A stretch of DNA of 21,905 bases from Gonapodya sp. JEL0774. Its lineage: Eukaryota; Monoblepharomycota; Monoblepharidomycetes; Monoblepharidales; Gonapodyaceae. The stretch lies in contig JADIIX010000242.1 of assembly GCA_027604505.1 (NCBI GenBank), forward strand, positions 1 to 21,905, in the 5' to 3' direction. Every line of letters begins with the position of its first letter. Positions within the stretch are counted from its first letter, which is position 1. This document shows positions 1 through 10,065 of the stretch, piece after piece. Position numbers and translations under genes: made by a program. The notes under the pieces are model-generated. The model was not told where the DNA came from. It searched no databases and worked only from the letters and a program-made list of their open reading frames with translations.

Positions 1-265
1 GGGCCAAAAACCCCTCTTTTCACAGGGGTAGCTGTACTTGCCCCCTCACAAAAAACATTCTACTACATATTGGGAGTGGGTTGGGAGTGTTTGAGGCAGT
101 TTGGAGGGGTCAATAAAGTGTATCACAGTCACACACCCCTAGTAGGAAACCGGTCCGGTGTGGGGAGGAGGGGATGTGCGATGTAGGCTCGGGCCATTGG
201 TGGAATCGACACATGCGTCCACCAGGGCCTCGGGCCAGTGGCAACTGGTGAGAACATCTTGCTGA

Positions 266-620
266 CTATCGAACGGACCTGCACACAAGTGCAACACGGG
301 CGTATGGACCGCACGAAACTGTCTCTCGTCGTGGCAAGCCCGGCTCATCTCGCAGACGCTTGTCTGGGGCTCGCCAGACTTGCCCCGTGCCCTTGTCCCT
401 CGCCATACTCACCGGGCAAACAACTTGGTACAAAATATGACACACAAAGTCGGCGCTACTCCTTGACAGCTCCCCTGTGTGCAGTGTCATTGCTGCGATC
501 TGTTCTGGAGTGAAGATGAGGTGTCCGACGAGCCCGACGTATGTGCGTGCGGGCGAGATCGGTGTGGTGGACAAGAGTGTCCCGCATTGGGACGCGGTGG
601 GGTGGGGACACGAAAGTCCG
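266..620 (-). CDS. Weak candidate exon, unknown product
   Basis: The minus strand is open here and reads a moderately ordinary composition (for example TYVGLVGHLIFTPEQIAAM), then QVVCP directly followed by a good donor GTGAGT near 418. The open frame has no ATG at its upstream end. Acceptor-like CAG sites occur downstream near 285, but neither continuation is convincing. No family is recognised. It may be an internal exon of a gene truncated by the window edge, or chance. Confidence 0.25.
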
Positions 621-959
621 TCAGCGCGTCCACCGTCAGTCCGTCAGTTTATCAGTCCTACATTCCATGACCTGTCCGATGGTCGGTCAGAGCGTCACGA
701 CAGCCACTGCACCCTCAGCCCATCACCGTCCACCGTCCACATTCCACTGACTCTGACACTGCCGACCGGATCTGCAGCATCACAGTATCACAGTATCGGT
801 GGATTCTACCAATTGGTGTCTGTGCGATGTGTCGAACGGTGAAATGTTCAGAAATGGACACACAGGGCAGAAGGACCGAGTGATGAGTGTGGGGGAGTGA
901 GCGGGACAGAGAGGGCATGGTACAGGTGTGATGGATGAGATGAACATGTCGGGTCAGGA

Positions 960-1910
960 TGCACAAGAATAATTGTCACTATTTGCACCACAGCAAATCC
1001 CAACTCTGATTCTCTGATTCTCCACTTCAAGAACACTCCTTCTTTTCGGCATCAACATTTTCCATTTCTTGAGGTGTCTCAGTGCGGCGGTGGAGTTCTG
1101 GAGTTCTCCGTATCTCCTCACGGTCTTCTCGCCCCCCATTCTTTGAGCGAGGTTGTTGGCACCGTCTTTCTCCACTTTGGACTTCAGTCACCCAAGTTCA
1201 GAGCATTTGCCTATCGCTTTATTTTATCTATTCTGATGCTGAAGTCGTTCTTGTGCCAGAGGACAGCCCATCACATCTCTCGGGTGCTTCATGCTTTTCA
1301 ACCGTCGTTGAATCAATCCATCCCTCAATCACTATGCCTCCTCCCAGCACATATACTCGCTGCTTCTGTTGGGAGCACGCCGTACCTTTGCCTACAATTG
1401 CAGCTCAAAAGAATGAAATTACGGGACTGGGACTGGGGCAGTTTTGCAGAGATCGGAGGAGAATGTTGCCGACGACGAAATCACAAAGGAATCCCGCTTT
1501 CGCCCAGAAATATCTGGCGAGAACGCTCGAGAATGAAATGCTTGTCTAGGGCTATTGCCAACCTCTTGATTTTCAACTTACTGCACACTATGGTCATAGA
1601 ATCAGATATCACATCACGATACTAATGACATAACTTGGATACATGGACATGTATTGATATCGCCGGACCAATATCGCAACAAAAACGCTGCATAAATAGT
1701 CTACTTTTGTCTTTCAAGCGCTCAAATGAATTGCTTCCTGTCTTCTGTTCAGTTACAGGAATTCGCGCCAAAAGCTTGACCTCAAGGATAACCCGGGCGA
1801 GCGTTACATTAAACAAAACCGGCCTGTATTTCCTTCATGTCGATGGCTTTCTTGATCCTCGGTGAAGATGTCGTTTCAATGACAACAAGAATTCTTGTTA
1901 ACACCATCAA
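960..1910 (+). repeat. Dispersed ~0.9 kb repeat, copy 1
   Basis: The block aligns along its whole length with about 10066-10965 in the same orientation. Shared stretches include CACTCCTTCTTTT (near 1032 and 10127), TCTTGTGCCAGAGGAC (near 1248 and 10324), ATATCTGGCGAG (near 1509 and 10578) and GCGAGCGTTACAT (near 1797 and 10855). Small insertions and deletions break every frame, and no conserved open frame is seen on either strand, so I treat it as non-coding. No terminal repeats or target-site duplications were recognised. It ends about 260 bp past the stop of the kinase-Sel1 gene. Confidence 0.8.
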
Positions 1911-2172
1911 TGTCCAAACTTTGAATTCACACCTGCAGTAAACATACTTGTCACTCAACCTCGCTGTGTATTCACATATTTAAAAACATGGGCACGTTCA
2001 CGGATCCAAGTTTTATCTGCTGACAACCCCTCACTGATCTGGTTCTCTGACAGAACTCGCCCTCAGCATTTCTGGGCGGGATGTCATCATCTGTACTTCA
2101 GAGACACAAAGAAAATACCACTGACATTCATGAACTACACATGCAATAAGCACACATGTTTGTTCCTCCACC
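1911..2172. other. 3' flank of the kinase-Sel1 gene
   Basis: A/T-richer DNA between the 0.9 kb repeat and the stop codon. It should contain the 3' UTR and polyadenylation site of the minus-strand gene, but I see no canonical AATAAA on that strand close to the stop. Confidence 0.4.
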
Positions 2173-5100
2173 TCATGACCCCCTCAACCTCTCCAATGCA
2201 CCCCGCGCCTCCCACGTGTCCGCCAACTTGTACATCTCGATTGCCTTGGTCACGTCCTTTGCTAACCCTCCCAGTCCCTTTTCGTACATCTGACCCAGAC
2301 TTGCTGCAGCGACCACATCACCCTCGTCCAGGGCCTCAGTGTATAAGCTCACAGCAGTTACCAGGTCATGCATCAAACCTCCTCGACCGTCCTTGTACAT
2401 TCCTGCAAGTAAAGTCTTTGCCCCAGCTCGCAGATCTTTTAAGTAGTATTCCACCGCTTTCTGCTCGTTGTTTGCTCTTCCACCCCACCCATGCTCATGG
2501 AGCAAGCCAAGTGCCCAAAAGTGTTCAGCATCACCAGCTGTTGTAAAAAGTTCCTCTGCCCTTTCCACATCATACTCACAGCCACCTAGACCATGCAAGT
2601 GAAATAAGTATGCTAAATTGAACTGAGCCCAAGCATCTCCTTGCTCCGCAGCTGCTGTGAAGAGGTTCTTGGCTTGATGTACATCCTGTGACATGCCACA
2701 TCCACTGACATACATCCACGCAACGTTGTTCTGTCCACCTGTGTTCCCCTGGTCAGCAGCTTTCCTAAACCACTTCACAGCCTCTGCCTCATCCTTCTGC
2801 ACACCATGTCCATTGCTGTACATGAAACCAAGATTGTACTGGGCATCTGCATCACCCTGGTCAGCAGCCCTCCTGTACCACTTTACAGCCTCTGCCTCAT
2901 CCTTCTGCACACCACGCCCACTGTCATACATGAGTGCAAGATTATGCTGTGCTGGTGCATGATGCTGGTCGGCAGCCCTCCTGTACCACTTCACAGCCTC
3001 TGCATCATCCTTTGGCACACCCTGCCCATACTGGTACATCAAACCAAGGTTGCACTGGGCAGGTCCATAGCCCTGGTCAGCAGCCTTCCTGAACCACTTT
3101 ACAGCCTCTGCCTCATCCTTCTGCACACCATGCCCATTGCTGTACATGAGCGCAAGATTATACTGTGCTGGTGCATGATGCTGGTCGACAGCCCTCCTGT
3201 ACCACTTCACAGCCTCTGCCTCATCCTTCTGCACACCCTGCCCTTTCTCATACATCACACCAAGATTGGACTGGGCCAGTGCATGACCCTGGCCAGCAGC
3301 CCTCCAGTACCACTTCAGAGCCTCTGCCTCATCCTTCTGCACACCCTGCCCGCTCTGGTACATCCAACCAAGATTGTACTGGGCAGGTGCATTCTCCTGG
3401 TCAGCAGCCCTCCTGTACCACTTCACGGCCTCTGCCTCATCCTTCTGCACACCACACCCACATTCATACATGAGCGCAAGATTGTACTGGGCAGGTGCAT
3501 TACCCTGGTCAGCAGCCCTCCTGTACAACTTTACAGCCTCTGCCTCATCCTTCGGCATACCACACCCACTGTCATACATGACAGCGAGATTGTACTGGGC
3601 AGGTGCATGACCCTGGTCAGCAGCCCTCCTGTACCACTTTACAGCCTCTGCCTCATCCTTCTGCACACCCTTGCCGTGCTGGTACATGAACCCAAGGCCG
3701 ACCTGTGCATCTGCATTACCCTGATCTGAGGCCCTCCTATACCACTTCACAGCCTCTGCCTCATCCTTCTGCACACCCTGCCCGTTGTTGTACATCACAC
3801 CAAGATTCGACCACGCCAGTGCATGACCCTGGTCCGCAGCCCTCCTGTACCACTTAAAAGCCTCCGCCTCATCCTTCTGCACACCCTTGCCATGCTGGTA
3901 CATGAACCCGAGACCAACCTGCGCATCTGCATTATCCTGATCCGAGGCCCTCCTGTACCACTTTACAGCCTCTGCCTCATCCTTCTGCACACCACGCCCA
4001 CTGTCATACATGAGTGCAAGATTATGCTGTGCTGGTGCATGATGCTGGTCGGCAGCCCTCCTGTACCACTTCACAGCCTCTGCATCATCCTTTGGCACAC
4101 CCTGCCCATACTGGTACATCAAACCAAGGTTGCACTGGGCAGGTCCATAGCCCTGGTCAGCAGCCTTCCTGAACCACTTTACAGCCTCTGCCTCATCCTT
4201 CTGCACACCATGCCCATTGCTGTACATGAGCGCAAGATTATACTGTGCTGGTGCATGATGCTGGTCGACAGCCCTCCTGTACCACTTCACAGCCTCTGCC
4301 TCATCCTTCTGCACACCCTGCCCTTTCTCATACATCACACCAAGATTGGACTGGGCCAGTGCATGACCCTGGCCAGCAGCCCTCCAGTACCACTTCACGG
4401 CCTCTGCCTCGTCCTTTTGCACTCCCTTCCCAGTCCGGTACATGGTTCCAAGATTATACTGGGCCTGTGAGTAACCCCAGTCAGCAGACTTCTTCCACCA
4501 CTTCACTGCCTCCTTGTGGTCTTCAGCATGTCCTTGACCAAAATAGAAGCATTCACCCAAGTCATTCTGGGCATGAAGGTTCCCTTGCTTGGCAGCACGT
4601 TGGCACCACATGAATGCAGATTCAAGGTTCTTTTGAAGTATTCCAAGCCCATTCTTGTAGAAAAAGAAGAGTTGATGCATTGCCTCCACATGGCCAAATT
4701 CAGCTGCACGTAAATAAACCTGTGCTGCCTTGTCGAAGTTTTGTTCCTTCCCTTGACGTCCATGGTGAAAGCCATCTGCCATATTCCATAAGTAGTCAGC
4801 ATCACCAATCAAGTCTGCCTCTGGGACTGAGTCAATCTCTGCTGGTGGGCGTTCAGGACTAGGTGGCATGCATTGAGAAACCAGCATGATCAAATAAAGA
4901 AACATTGTGCTCACGTGATCTGAGAAAGCATGCAAACTATTGAAGAAAATGGTGGACGCTGGGTTGGATCTGGATTCCAGCATCTTCTCATCAGCAATTC
5001 CAATTTAGTAGGCATATTGATGTCAGCTGGAATGTCTGGCCGTTCATGTGGATGATTGCATATCTTAGGTAGTAATGCATAGAATTGCAGGGTTGGAAGT

Positions 5101-6399
5101 TCCCCAAAAGGTTCTTTCTTGGTGAAGAGCTTCCAAGAGGATCGACACATGTTTGTTACATGGTCAACACTAACAATGACGGCCACGCTCCTTACCGAAT
5201 ATATGACCATTGCAAATGCGTAGATATCGTCAGCTTTTGTTGTTCCCTCTCTACGCAACCTTTCAGGTGACATGTATCGCGCCTTCCCATTCCGGCCACC
5301 AGTGGTGTCAAACGTTGCTGCACTCAAAACTTTTGACGCTCCAAAATCCGTCAAAACTGCTTGTTTCCTTCTGTCTACAAGAGCATTGTCGGGAGAGAGA
5401 TCTGCGTGCACGATGTTCAAGCTGTGCAAGTACTCCATCCCGCGAGCAATATCAAGAAGCTGGAGGAGACAGTGCATATGAGTCTCCAAAAACTGAAGCA
5501 ACAAATCAAAGATATGAACTCACAAGCAAAAGTACTTCTTTCTGCCGTAGAGTTTCATCTTGGGCAAATCGTTCAAGATAGTTGGGCACGCTCCCATACT
5601 TGAGGATTGGGGAGACGAACGCAAACCATTGTCCTTGCCTCACAATACCGTACAAGGGCAGCACATGCTGAGAGGTCAACTTGTACCAAGTGGTTGCTTC
5701 ATCGTCGAACGACTGTGCGTACGGTCTGCAAGGTGAGACTAGCTGAGCGCATTGCTGAACAACGGCTCGTACCTTCAGGTCATATCCTTTTGCAAACGCT
5801 ACAATCTTGACAGCGACGTCAATATCCTTGAGCCATTTTCCGCGGTACACAGTGCCATACCCTCCACTTCCTAGCACGTCAGTGACAGAGCAAACCAAGT
5901 CAGCCTCTTTGATTTCCCAGAGCTCTGGAAGTTTTGCAAGCTCAGAGATCGTGGAATTTGGGATTACATCTTTCGGGATATCTGCTCCCGCGGGAGGAAG
6001 TACAGGACGCGGAGGGGGAGGCGGGTCGGCGACCAGTTCTGCGTTCAACGGTCCGATGAAAGACGCAAGGGGAGCTGTTTGCCAATTGTCCGTAAGATCG
6101 GAAATGTGTTCCCGCGTGGGCGACACGTCGGCTGGTTGAGACAGTCCAGCTCCAACGAGGGCTGACACGAGGGCAGTTTGCCAGTCGTCCGTGGCTGCCG
6201 ATGTGGACCCACGAGTGTCTTCTCTCCTGATTGAAGAGCCCATTAGAGACAATTGCGGTTGGACGCGTGTTGTTTTCCAAGCTCCGGGGATTCCCGTGAC
6301 CATGGCTGTCTCACCGTCCCGCGCTTCGGCGGATCCATCAGCGGCGTTTTTCTCACGAGCAGATGTAATGAATTTGAAAAACTCTGCGATAGGGAGCAT
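2173..6399 (-). CDS. TKL-type protein kinase with about 24 C-terminal Sel1 repeats, five exons
   Basis: Five exons (6399-5773, 5712-5524, 5459-5196, 5129-4915, 4858-2173) join in frame to about 1,326 aa. Residues 1-165 are Ser/Thr/Pro-rich. The kinase domain follows: glycine loop GSGGYG (~177-182), catalytic Lys in DVAVK (~198), helix-C Glu in DDEATTW, HADLSPDN catalytic loop, TDFGAS magnesium loop, YMSPERL, DDIYAFAM and a late RPPF arginine. All catalytic residues are present; Ala replaces Arg of HRD, as in non-RD kinases. After a short linker come about 24 Sel1 repeats of 36 aa with consensus A-AQ-NLG-MY--G-GV-KDEAEAVKWYRRAADQG. Sel1 solenoids bind partner proteins, so a cytoplasmic signalling kinase carrying its own scaffold is inferred. 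The final splice (4859-4914) joins kinase and Sel1 parts, which otherwise look like two genes. The start is uncertain: the frame stays open upstream of the ATG at 6399 to about 6500 with recognisable coding similarity. Substrate unknown. Confidence 0.85.
2867..3317 (-). repeat. Intragenic duplicated block, copy A (identical to 3947-4397)
   Basis: Comparing position by position at an offset of 1,080 bp, I found no mismatch over 451 bp between this block and 3947-4397. Divergence starts immediately on both sides. The block covers parts of Sel1 units 14-18, matching units 4-8. The offset equals exactly ten 108-bp units, so the reading frame and solenoid phase are kept. Confidence 0.9.
3947..4397 (-). 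repeat. Intragenic duplicated block, copy B (identical to 2867-3317)
   Basis: This is the partner of the 451-bp block at 2867-3317. The neighbouring Sel1 units differ from each other at many silent and replacement sites, so the perfect match points to a recent unequal exchange or gene conversion rather than to selection on protein sequence. Confidence 0.9.
4859..4914 (-). other. Intron 4, joining the kinase to the Sel1 region (56 nt)
   Basis: The donor AC|GTGAGC overlaps the codon where the kinase frame would otherwise stop (ACG TGA). The acceptor is CACCTAG|T. The phase-2 splice makes a Thr codon and continues into PERPPAEIDSV and the first Sel1 repeat. This splice is the evidence that one gene encodes both domains. 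Confidence 0.75.
5130..5195 (-). other. Intron 3 of the kinase-Sel1 gene (66 nt, stop-free)
   Basis: The donor is TCG|GTAAGG and the acceptor is TTGGAAG|CTC. Splicing joins AFAMVIYS to LFTKKEPF, the expected junction after kinase subdomain IX. The 66 nt are a multiple of three without an in-frame stop, so retention would insert 22 residues. Confidence 0.75.
5460..5523 (-). other. Intron 2 of the kinase-Sel1 gene (64 nt)
   Basis: The donor is GTGAGT after a Leu codon and the acceptor is CTCCTCCAG. Splicing gives KEVLLLLLDIARGMEYLHS, the normal sequence leading into the catalytic loop. A nearer acceptor (TTGCTTCAG) would give a 31-nt intron and insert 11 residues; the 64-nt form fits the kinase family better and matches the other intron lengths. 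Confidence 0.75.
5713..5772 (-). other. Intron 1 of the kinase-Sel1 gene (60 nt, stop-free)
   Basis: The minus strand shows AAG|GTACGAG at the donor and CGCACAG|TCG at the acceptor. Removal joins KGYDLK to SFDDEATTWY, which restores the normal spacing between the catalytic Lys and the helix-C Glu. The length is a multiple of three and no stop occurs in frame, so an unspliced message would still be readable, with 20 extra residues. Confidence 0.7.
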
Positions 6400-7133
6400 T
6401 CCGCTGGCCTCGTGGGGTCTGTCTTGGTGACAATGGTTGTTGAGGTCTGAGGCGGGACTTATCTCGGCTGGCTGTGGTGATCCTCCGTCTCCACCAAACT
6501 TGTATTACAAATGGAATGGTGGCGCTCATCCACGCCTTCCTCATTTGAAGTCTAAATCTGCATGATAGCTTGTAGTGACCATATTACAAGCATTAATGCA
6601 TCCTACGAGGAGTTACCTGTGTTGTATTCAGCTGATTGAGAATGGTAAAACCCCTGTTTCAGCTATGTCAGAGGATTTTAGGCAACAGACACAATCAACA
6701 ATATGACGCTCGAACGCAATCCTTCGGCACTAGGCACCTGTTCAAGTGCATTTCCGAATCGGCCCACTCCTGAGATAAGGCACACTTGATGTCTGTGTAA
6801 ATTCCGTTCCCGCTATGCTAAAATTGTGGGGCTATTCTCGAGTGGAAGTGAAAATGGGGGTTGTTCGGGGTTTGGAGTTGGCGTTGTTGCAGTGCTTGTC
6901 GCCATTGTCCCGTCCCCACTCTCCATTTCCCACTCTCCATCCCGCACTCGACCCCCCATTCCCATCCACACTCATCACTCGCTCATTCTCCCCTGTTTGT
7001 CAACCCGTGTTCCCTTCCACTTCCAGCACCGACTTGTTCGGCAAACACCACACCCAACCACTCCACACTCACAGGCCCCACTGTTTCCTTCCTACCCTAC
7101 AAACCCACGGCCACAATCAAAGAAAAATAATAG

Positions 7134-7169
7134 AATGGACGGATGGATGGACGGATGAATGAACGAATG
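7134..7169 (+). repeat. Imperfect tetranucleotide repeat
   Basis: The stretch is built from GGAT/GGAC/GAAT tetramers (GGATGGATGGACGGATGAAT and similar). It is a short microsatellite in intergenic DNA with no visible function. Confidence 0.8.
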
Positions 7170-7688
7170 CAGGCCTAACAGAATGAAAACATAAGAAAGG
7201 TCCACCACAGAGACGAACTCACAATGGTGGACCAGACAAACCGTGACCCTGAAAACCCAATCGAAAAAAACGAATTACCAACCTCGACCCTTACCTGACC
7301 CCGAGCCCCTGCTCCTTCGCCCCACGCCTCCGTTCGTGTTCCCCGCCTCGCCCTTCACCTTCCTCTTCCGCTCACCCTTCCGCTTTTCTGCCCTTCGCCG
7401 CACCGTGCCCAGCCACTGTACCGTACTGAATGAGAAACATTCAGAGAATCCGTGAAGGAGCATAAGTTGGGTCCAGTCGACAATGCCGGTTGCAATCACC
7501 GGTACGCCAACACAGGGCAGGAGCGGGGTGGGTGGAGAGGTGGAGGTGCAGATGGTGGTACGTGGGGAGCGAAGGGAAGATGGAGCAGATGGGGGTTAGG
7601 GCGACGATCAGGCACGAAGCAGGCGGCGGTTACGCCTGCGCAACAGAGGCCCGGGTGTAGTATTCAGAGGTCGCGTGTGGGTGTTCGG

Positions 7689-7739
7689 TGGGAGGGGGGG
7701 CGGGGAGGGGGGGGGGGGGGAGGGGGGTGAAGGGGGGGT
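7689..7739 (+). repeat. Long G-tract with quadruplex potential
   Basis: This G/A stretch has several runs of 4 to more than 12 Gs separated by single A, C or GTGAA. Many adjacent G4+ runs with short loops meet the usual rule for a G-quadruplex. It is also a likely site of sequencing or assembly error in run length. Confidence 0.8.
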
Positions 7740-9421
7740 GGACAGAGATCAGCGCGAGTGGAGAGGGTGTGATGAAAAGGTGAGATAAGGAAGCCCTGGG
7801 AACGAAATCACGCAATTCGGTTGTGGCAACGCAGATACTGGTGAAGAACAAGTCCCGGTTGCGAGTCACGCTAGCACTCTCCGTGTCCACGTCCCCCACT
7901 CCACCACCGCCAGCCACACGAAGCCAAATGAGCGGGTGCGCTCACCCGCCTGACAGTGCACCGAAAAATTCCTCCTCGGTCGCCAATAGCGGGCACGAAG
8001 GAGGGATTTAACGAGCATGGTGGATGCGGTGAGGATCTGGCGTGGGGGAGAAGGAATGGGAGCCACAAGGGAATGAGATCGGACGGGGTTGTGCAGTGTC
8101 GAGTGCGAAAGGTCTGGTGGCACGCGAGGTCACATCAAACATCCGCTGGTTCGAGTTTGACGGCGACAACTCGCCGGAATCCAACCCAAATGTACCGCAC
8201 GAAGTGGCACCTTGGCGGCAGCACTACCGCACAGCTCGCTCCCGCTTCCATCCCACTTCCCACATTTCCCGCTTCACCTCCACCACCGACTCACCTCCAC
8301 GTCTTCCCCTGCCGCACACCAGATTCCCTCACTCCCTCGCGTATTCAGGATTGGAATTCCCCCGGGGACGAATCAAACTTCCGATTGTGTAGGGCGTAGG
8401 ATGCGCGTCGCCGCACATGGGGTGATCGGTGGGGTTCTTTGAATGGGTGGGAGTAGGAAGCAGGGGGGACTGGAACGGAGGCTGGAGGGCGGTGGTTTGC
8501 CGACGTACCTTGCTGGCTCGAACATCAGCCGGGCGAGGACTTGCGGGAGGCAGTACTGGAGTAAGGTGCGCGGTATAGCGGTGAAGTATGTTGTGAGTGT
8601 GAGTGGAGTCCGGCACACATACCCGACCATGCATCCTTGCCGTTCAGGTCCTCCACGCCTACAAAATCATGCACGGCCCCTTCTTTTTCTTCTGCAGAGG
8701 GGGCTCCAGCGCCGCCACGATAGCCTCGTCCAACACGTTTTGAGTCCCTCAGAGACGGGTCGTAAGCCTACGGGACGGATGGCTGACGGCGGACAGCGGA
8801 CCGTCATCTTGTCCGGGTGAGAAATATAGGGTCCACACAACAAGCACTCACATCACACCGAACCGCCGAACGGTTACGTTCCGGGCCGTTTTCGGCACCT
8901 TCCCGACGCTTGCCCCACCCTCCATATAACTCCTCCCACTCTGCTCACTCTGCCCACCCCGACCCAGCTCACCCACGACCGGAACAGCGTACAGCTCCTC
9001 GGCCCGCGTGTCGCTTCATGCGTCCCGTACATGTTCCCGTCCTCGCACTTGTACTCGTTCATACTCGTCCTCGTCCTCGCAATTGGTGTCCGTGGGGGGG
9101 AGGAGGTGGGAGGGGAATGGAAAAGAATGGGCGGGCGACCGTGGGGACCGCAAGGGGTCCTGGTGGGTCAGAGTCGAAGTCGCGTGTGGGTGTGAACCCC
9201 TCCCACACTCCCACACTCCTCATCACCGCACACCAGCGCAACCGCACAACCACACGGTGGAAGCTCCACTCAACTCTAGTCCACTCGTGTGAGCACTCCA
9301 CCAGGTCGGTACCGCACGTGTTCGGGTATGCGTGGTCCACACCAGGCCACAACACCACAACACCACAATACCACACCAACGCACTCGATCCCTGACCGCG
9401 ACCGCGACCCGGCCACACGGG

Positions 9422-9500
9422 ACGCGTCCGCCAATTACGCGTCCAACTATCCACCGCCAGTCGTGTCATGATTCGTCACGTCACGTCAAGTCACGTCCCA
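9422..9500 (+). promoter_or_regulatory. Cluster of ACGCGT and TCACGTC motifs
   Basis: Two ACGCGT hexamers (9422-9427 and 9437-9442) lie 15 bp apart with CCAAT between them (9431-9435). Three TCACGTC-type units follow at 9474-9497. ACGCGT is the core of the yeast and fungal MCB cell-cycle box, and CACGTC resembles bZIP/bHLH sites. No gene start close by can be supported, so a promoter role is inference. Confidence 0.35.
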
Positions 9501-10065
9501 CACGATCGGCCGGCACATCGGTAAGTCGGTACGTCAATTAGTCGTGTCGGGTCGTTTAGACGGTACGTCGGTCGGAGAGGAGGGGCGCTGTGGTGTGGGG
9601 AGGAGTGGTCGTAGTGGCGGTGGTGGAGTCGCGGGGACACAAAGTGGAGAGGAAAGGGGATAGTCCGCCGTAGAGTCGAGAGTCGAGAGGCGAGAGTTCG
9701 TGTAGAGGGTCGGCAGTGCACTTCCCGCCCCCCGCCCCCAGCCCCTTCGCCCAATCAGCCCGCCACCCCTCCCGACTCCACCCACAGGACCGACCCACAA
9801 GCGGTTGAGAGCAGCGGGACCCGGCGGATACGGGTGAGTGTGGCGCGACGGTGCGACGGTGCATTTGGTGCGGTGGACTCCTCGGCTGTCGTACTCGTGT
9901 GGTGGAATTTCTGTGTCACTGCAGTTGTCACGTGGGTGGGTGAGACGGACAGGGGAACACGCCTGGGTGAAGTGATTGAAGGGGGAGCAGTCGCCGTAGA
10001 GGGCATGGGAGAGGAGAGGTGCACGTGAGTGGAGAAGTCATGAGATTGGAAGCGGGACACCATTA

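Larger units (their letters stand above)
6430..9990. other. GC-rich low-complexity intergenic region
   Basis: About 3.5 kb without a supported gene. It consists of strand-biased blocks: C/T-rich with many CCACTCCC and CACC motifs around 6900-7400 and 8220-8340, G/A-rich around 7500-7780 and 8440-8560, then GT/AC-rich around 9080-9500. Open frames up to ~190 codons occur on both strands, but their products are Pro/Arg/Ser/His-rich with no domain and lie opposite one another. I see no tRNA or rRNA. Confidence 0.6.

Noticed and set aside
1074-1625. Plus-strand 183-codon open frame in copy 1 of the 0.9 kb repeat
   Set aside because: The homologous DNA at 10070-10700 has stops and indels in the corresponding frame, so there is no sign of coding constraint.
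2806-3729. A 307-codon plus-strand open frame, and similar ones at 3823-4470 and 3165-3473, opposite the Sel1 exon
   Set aside because: They are antisense shadows. The repetitive codon pattern of the Sel1 units keeps the opposite strand free of stops, and the products repeat every 36 residues without domain features.
4503-4808. Minus-strand frame of about 100 codons overlapping the start of the Sel1 region
   Set aside because: It is a frame-shifted reading of the same exon; the Sel1 frame explains the sequence.
5493-5523. A 31-nt version of kinase intron 2
   Set aside because: It would insert 11 extra residues before LLDIARGMEYLH; the 64-nt version gives canonical kinase sequence and matches the other intron lengths.
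8140-8170. GGTTCGAGTTT near 8149, resembling a tRNA B box
   Set aside because: The two conserved C positions are absent, and no acceptor stem, A box or cloverleaf can be folded around it.
8817-9395. Plus-strand 192-codon frame in the GC-rich intergenic region
   Set aside because: The product is dominated by Arg, Pro, His, Ser and Thr from low-complexity DNA, a 136-codon minus-strand frame overlaps it, and no domain or splice logic is visible.
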